Source: Maribacter sp. 4G9 (GTDB lineage: Bacteria > Bacteroidota > Bacteroidia > Flavobacteriales > Flavobacteriaceae). Taken from it: a stretch of DNA of 46,582 nt. The DNA lies in contig NZ_MDGL01000028.1 of NCBI RefSeq assembly GCF_002742265.1, positions 1 through 46,582 of the forward strand. Reading direction: 5' to 3'. Positions 46,203 through 46,582 of the stretch are shown one piece after another. The notes under the pieces were generated by a model. That model was not told the DNA's origin, made no database searches, and was given only the letters and a program-made list of their open reading frames with translations. Position 1 is the first letter of the stretch, and each line of letters begins with the position of its first letter. A program made the translations under genes and the position numbers.

Positions 46203-46582
46203 ACGATGAAGAGTTTGATCCTGGCTCAGGATGAACGCTAGCGGCAGGCCTAACACATGCAAGTCGAGGGGTAACAGGGAGCTTGCTCCGCTGACGACCG
46301 GCGCACGGGTGCGCACCGCGTATGGAACCTGCCCTCTACAGGGGAATAGCCCAGGGAAACTTGGATTAATGCCCCGTAGTACCGTTATATGGCATCATAA
46401 TTACGGTTAAAGCCTTCGGGCGGTAGAGGATGGCCATGCGTCCCATTAGCTAGTTGGTAGGGTAACGGCCTACCAAGGCTACGATGGGTAGGGGCCCTGA
46501 GAGGGGGATCCCCCACACTGGTACTGAGACACGGACCAGACTCCTACGGGAGGCAGCAGTGAGGAATATTGGACAATGGAGG
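46203..46582 (+). rRNA. 16S ribosomal RNA, 5' part (cut by window edge)
   Basis: About 380 nt. Contains the universal AGAGTTTGATC near E. coli position 8 (46210), which places the mature 5' end near 46203, and the ACTCCTACGGGAGGCAGCAG block near the right edge, followed by GAGGAATATTGGACAATGG, the Bacteroidota version of this region. The GAACGCTAGCGGCAGGCCTAA start is typical of Flavobacteriia. The gene continues beyond the window, probably followed by tRNA-Ile/Ala and 23S. Confidence 0.98.

Noticed and set aside
45871-46316. Open frames over the rRNA leader and 16S start
   Set aside because: They read through rRNA promoters and the 16S gene; not coding.

Overview
The window comes from a chromosome of a Bacteroidota member, almost certainly a marine Flavobacteriaceae. 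The 5' part of its 16S rRNA gene reads like that family, promoters follow the Bacteroidota TAnnTTTG pattern, Shine-Dalgarno sites are rare, and the gene order is typical of the group (kdsD-tatC-AhpD-like-lptB; thrS-infC-rpmI-rplT; two PpiC-type proteins followed by MoxR). The genus cannot be fixed from this sequence alone.

Layout. 1-174: the tail of an IS4/IS5-superfamily transposase. 0.3-9.1 kb: a large surface protein with MG2-like and plug-like domains; a leftward envelope operon kdsD-tatC-AhpD-like-lptB; recQ; and a Tat-exported LD-carboxypeptidase. 9.2-19.3 kb: a secreted fasciclin protein, a carboxypeptidase-regulatory-like protein, rluF with a serine hydrolase lipoprotein and a small unknown protein, two periplasmic foldases, moxR and aconitase. 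19.3-26.5 kb: a thioredoxin-fold protein without any cysteine, then the carotenoid locus. A leftward operon (B12-binding MerR regulator, crtI, crtB, crtZ, crtD, cruF) converges on a rightward crtA-like gene. 26.5-32.7 kb: tRNA-Leu(GAG), a secreted GH2 hydrolase, tRNA-Lys(UUU), aroK, a phosphoribosyltransferase, a spacer filled with drifting heptanucleotide repeats, hslR, an FKBP lipoprotein and an outer-membrane barrel protein. 33-41.9 kb: tgt-lptFG-EamA, accA, dnaB, a secreted protein of unknown function, a HAD phosphatase and yjbQ. 42-46.6 kb: thrS-infC-rpmI-rplT and the start of an rRNA operon with two tandem promoters.

How genes work together. The carotenoid genes make up most of a myxol/saproxanthin-type pathway. 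CrtB and CrtI make lycopene, CrtZ hydroxylates the beta ring, and CruF and CrtD build the 1'-hydroxy-3',4'-didehydro psi end. The CrtA-like enzyme is the best candidate for oxidation at C-2'. The GGPP synthase and lycopene cyclase genes are not in the window. The operon begins with a CarH/LitR-type regulator that keeps the cobalamin-contacting residues, so pigment synthesis is probably light-controlled. LptB and the LptF/G-like permease are two parts of the LPS exporter, and KdsD supplies its Kdo precursor. TatC and the Tat-signal LD-carboxypeptidase are a plausible exporter/cargo pair.

Most notable observations: the B12 photoreceptor operon with a palindrome at the predicted transcription start; infC, which has no ATG/GTG/TTG able to give a full-length protein and appears to start at ATA; drifting heptamer arrays; Tgt and RecQ that have both lost their zinc-binding cysteines; a cysteine-free TlpA-like protein; an unusual repeat/palindrome assembly between a HAD phosphatase gene and yjbQ; and a triple motif in the tgt leader. 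All identifications come from reading the sequence without database searches.
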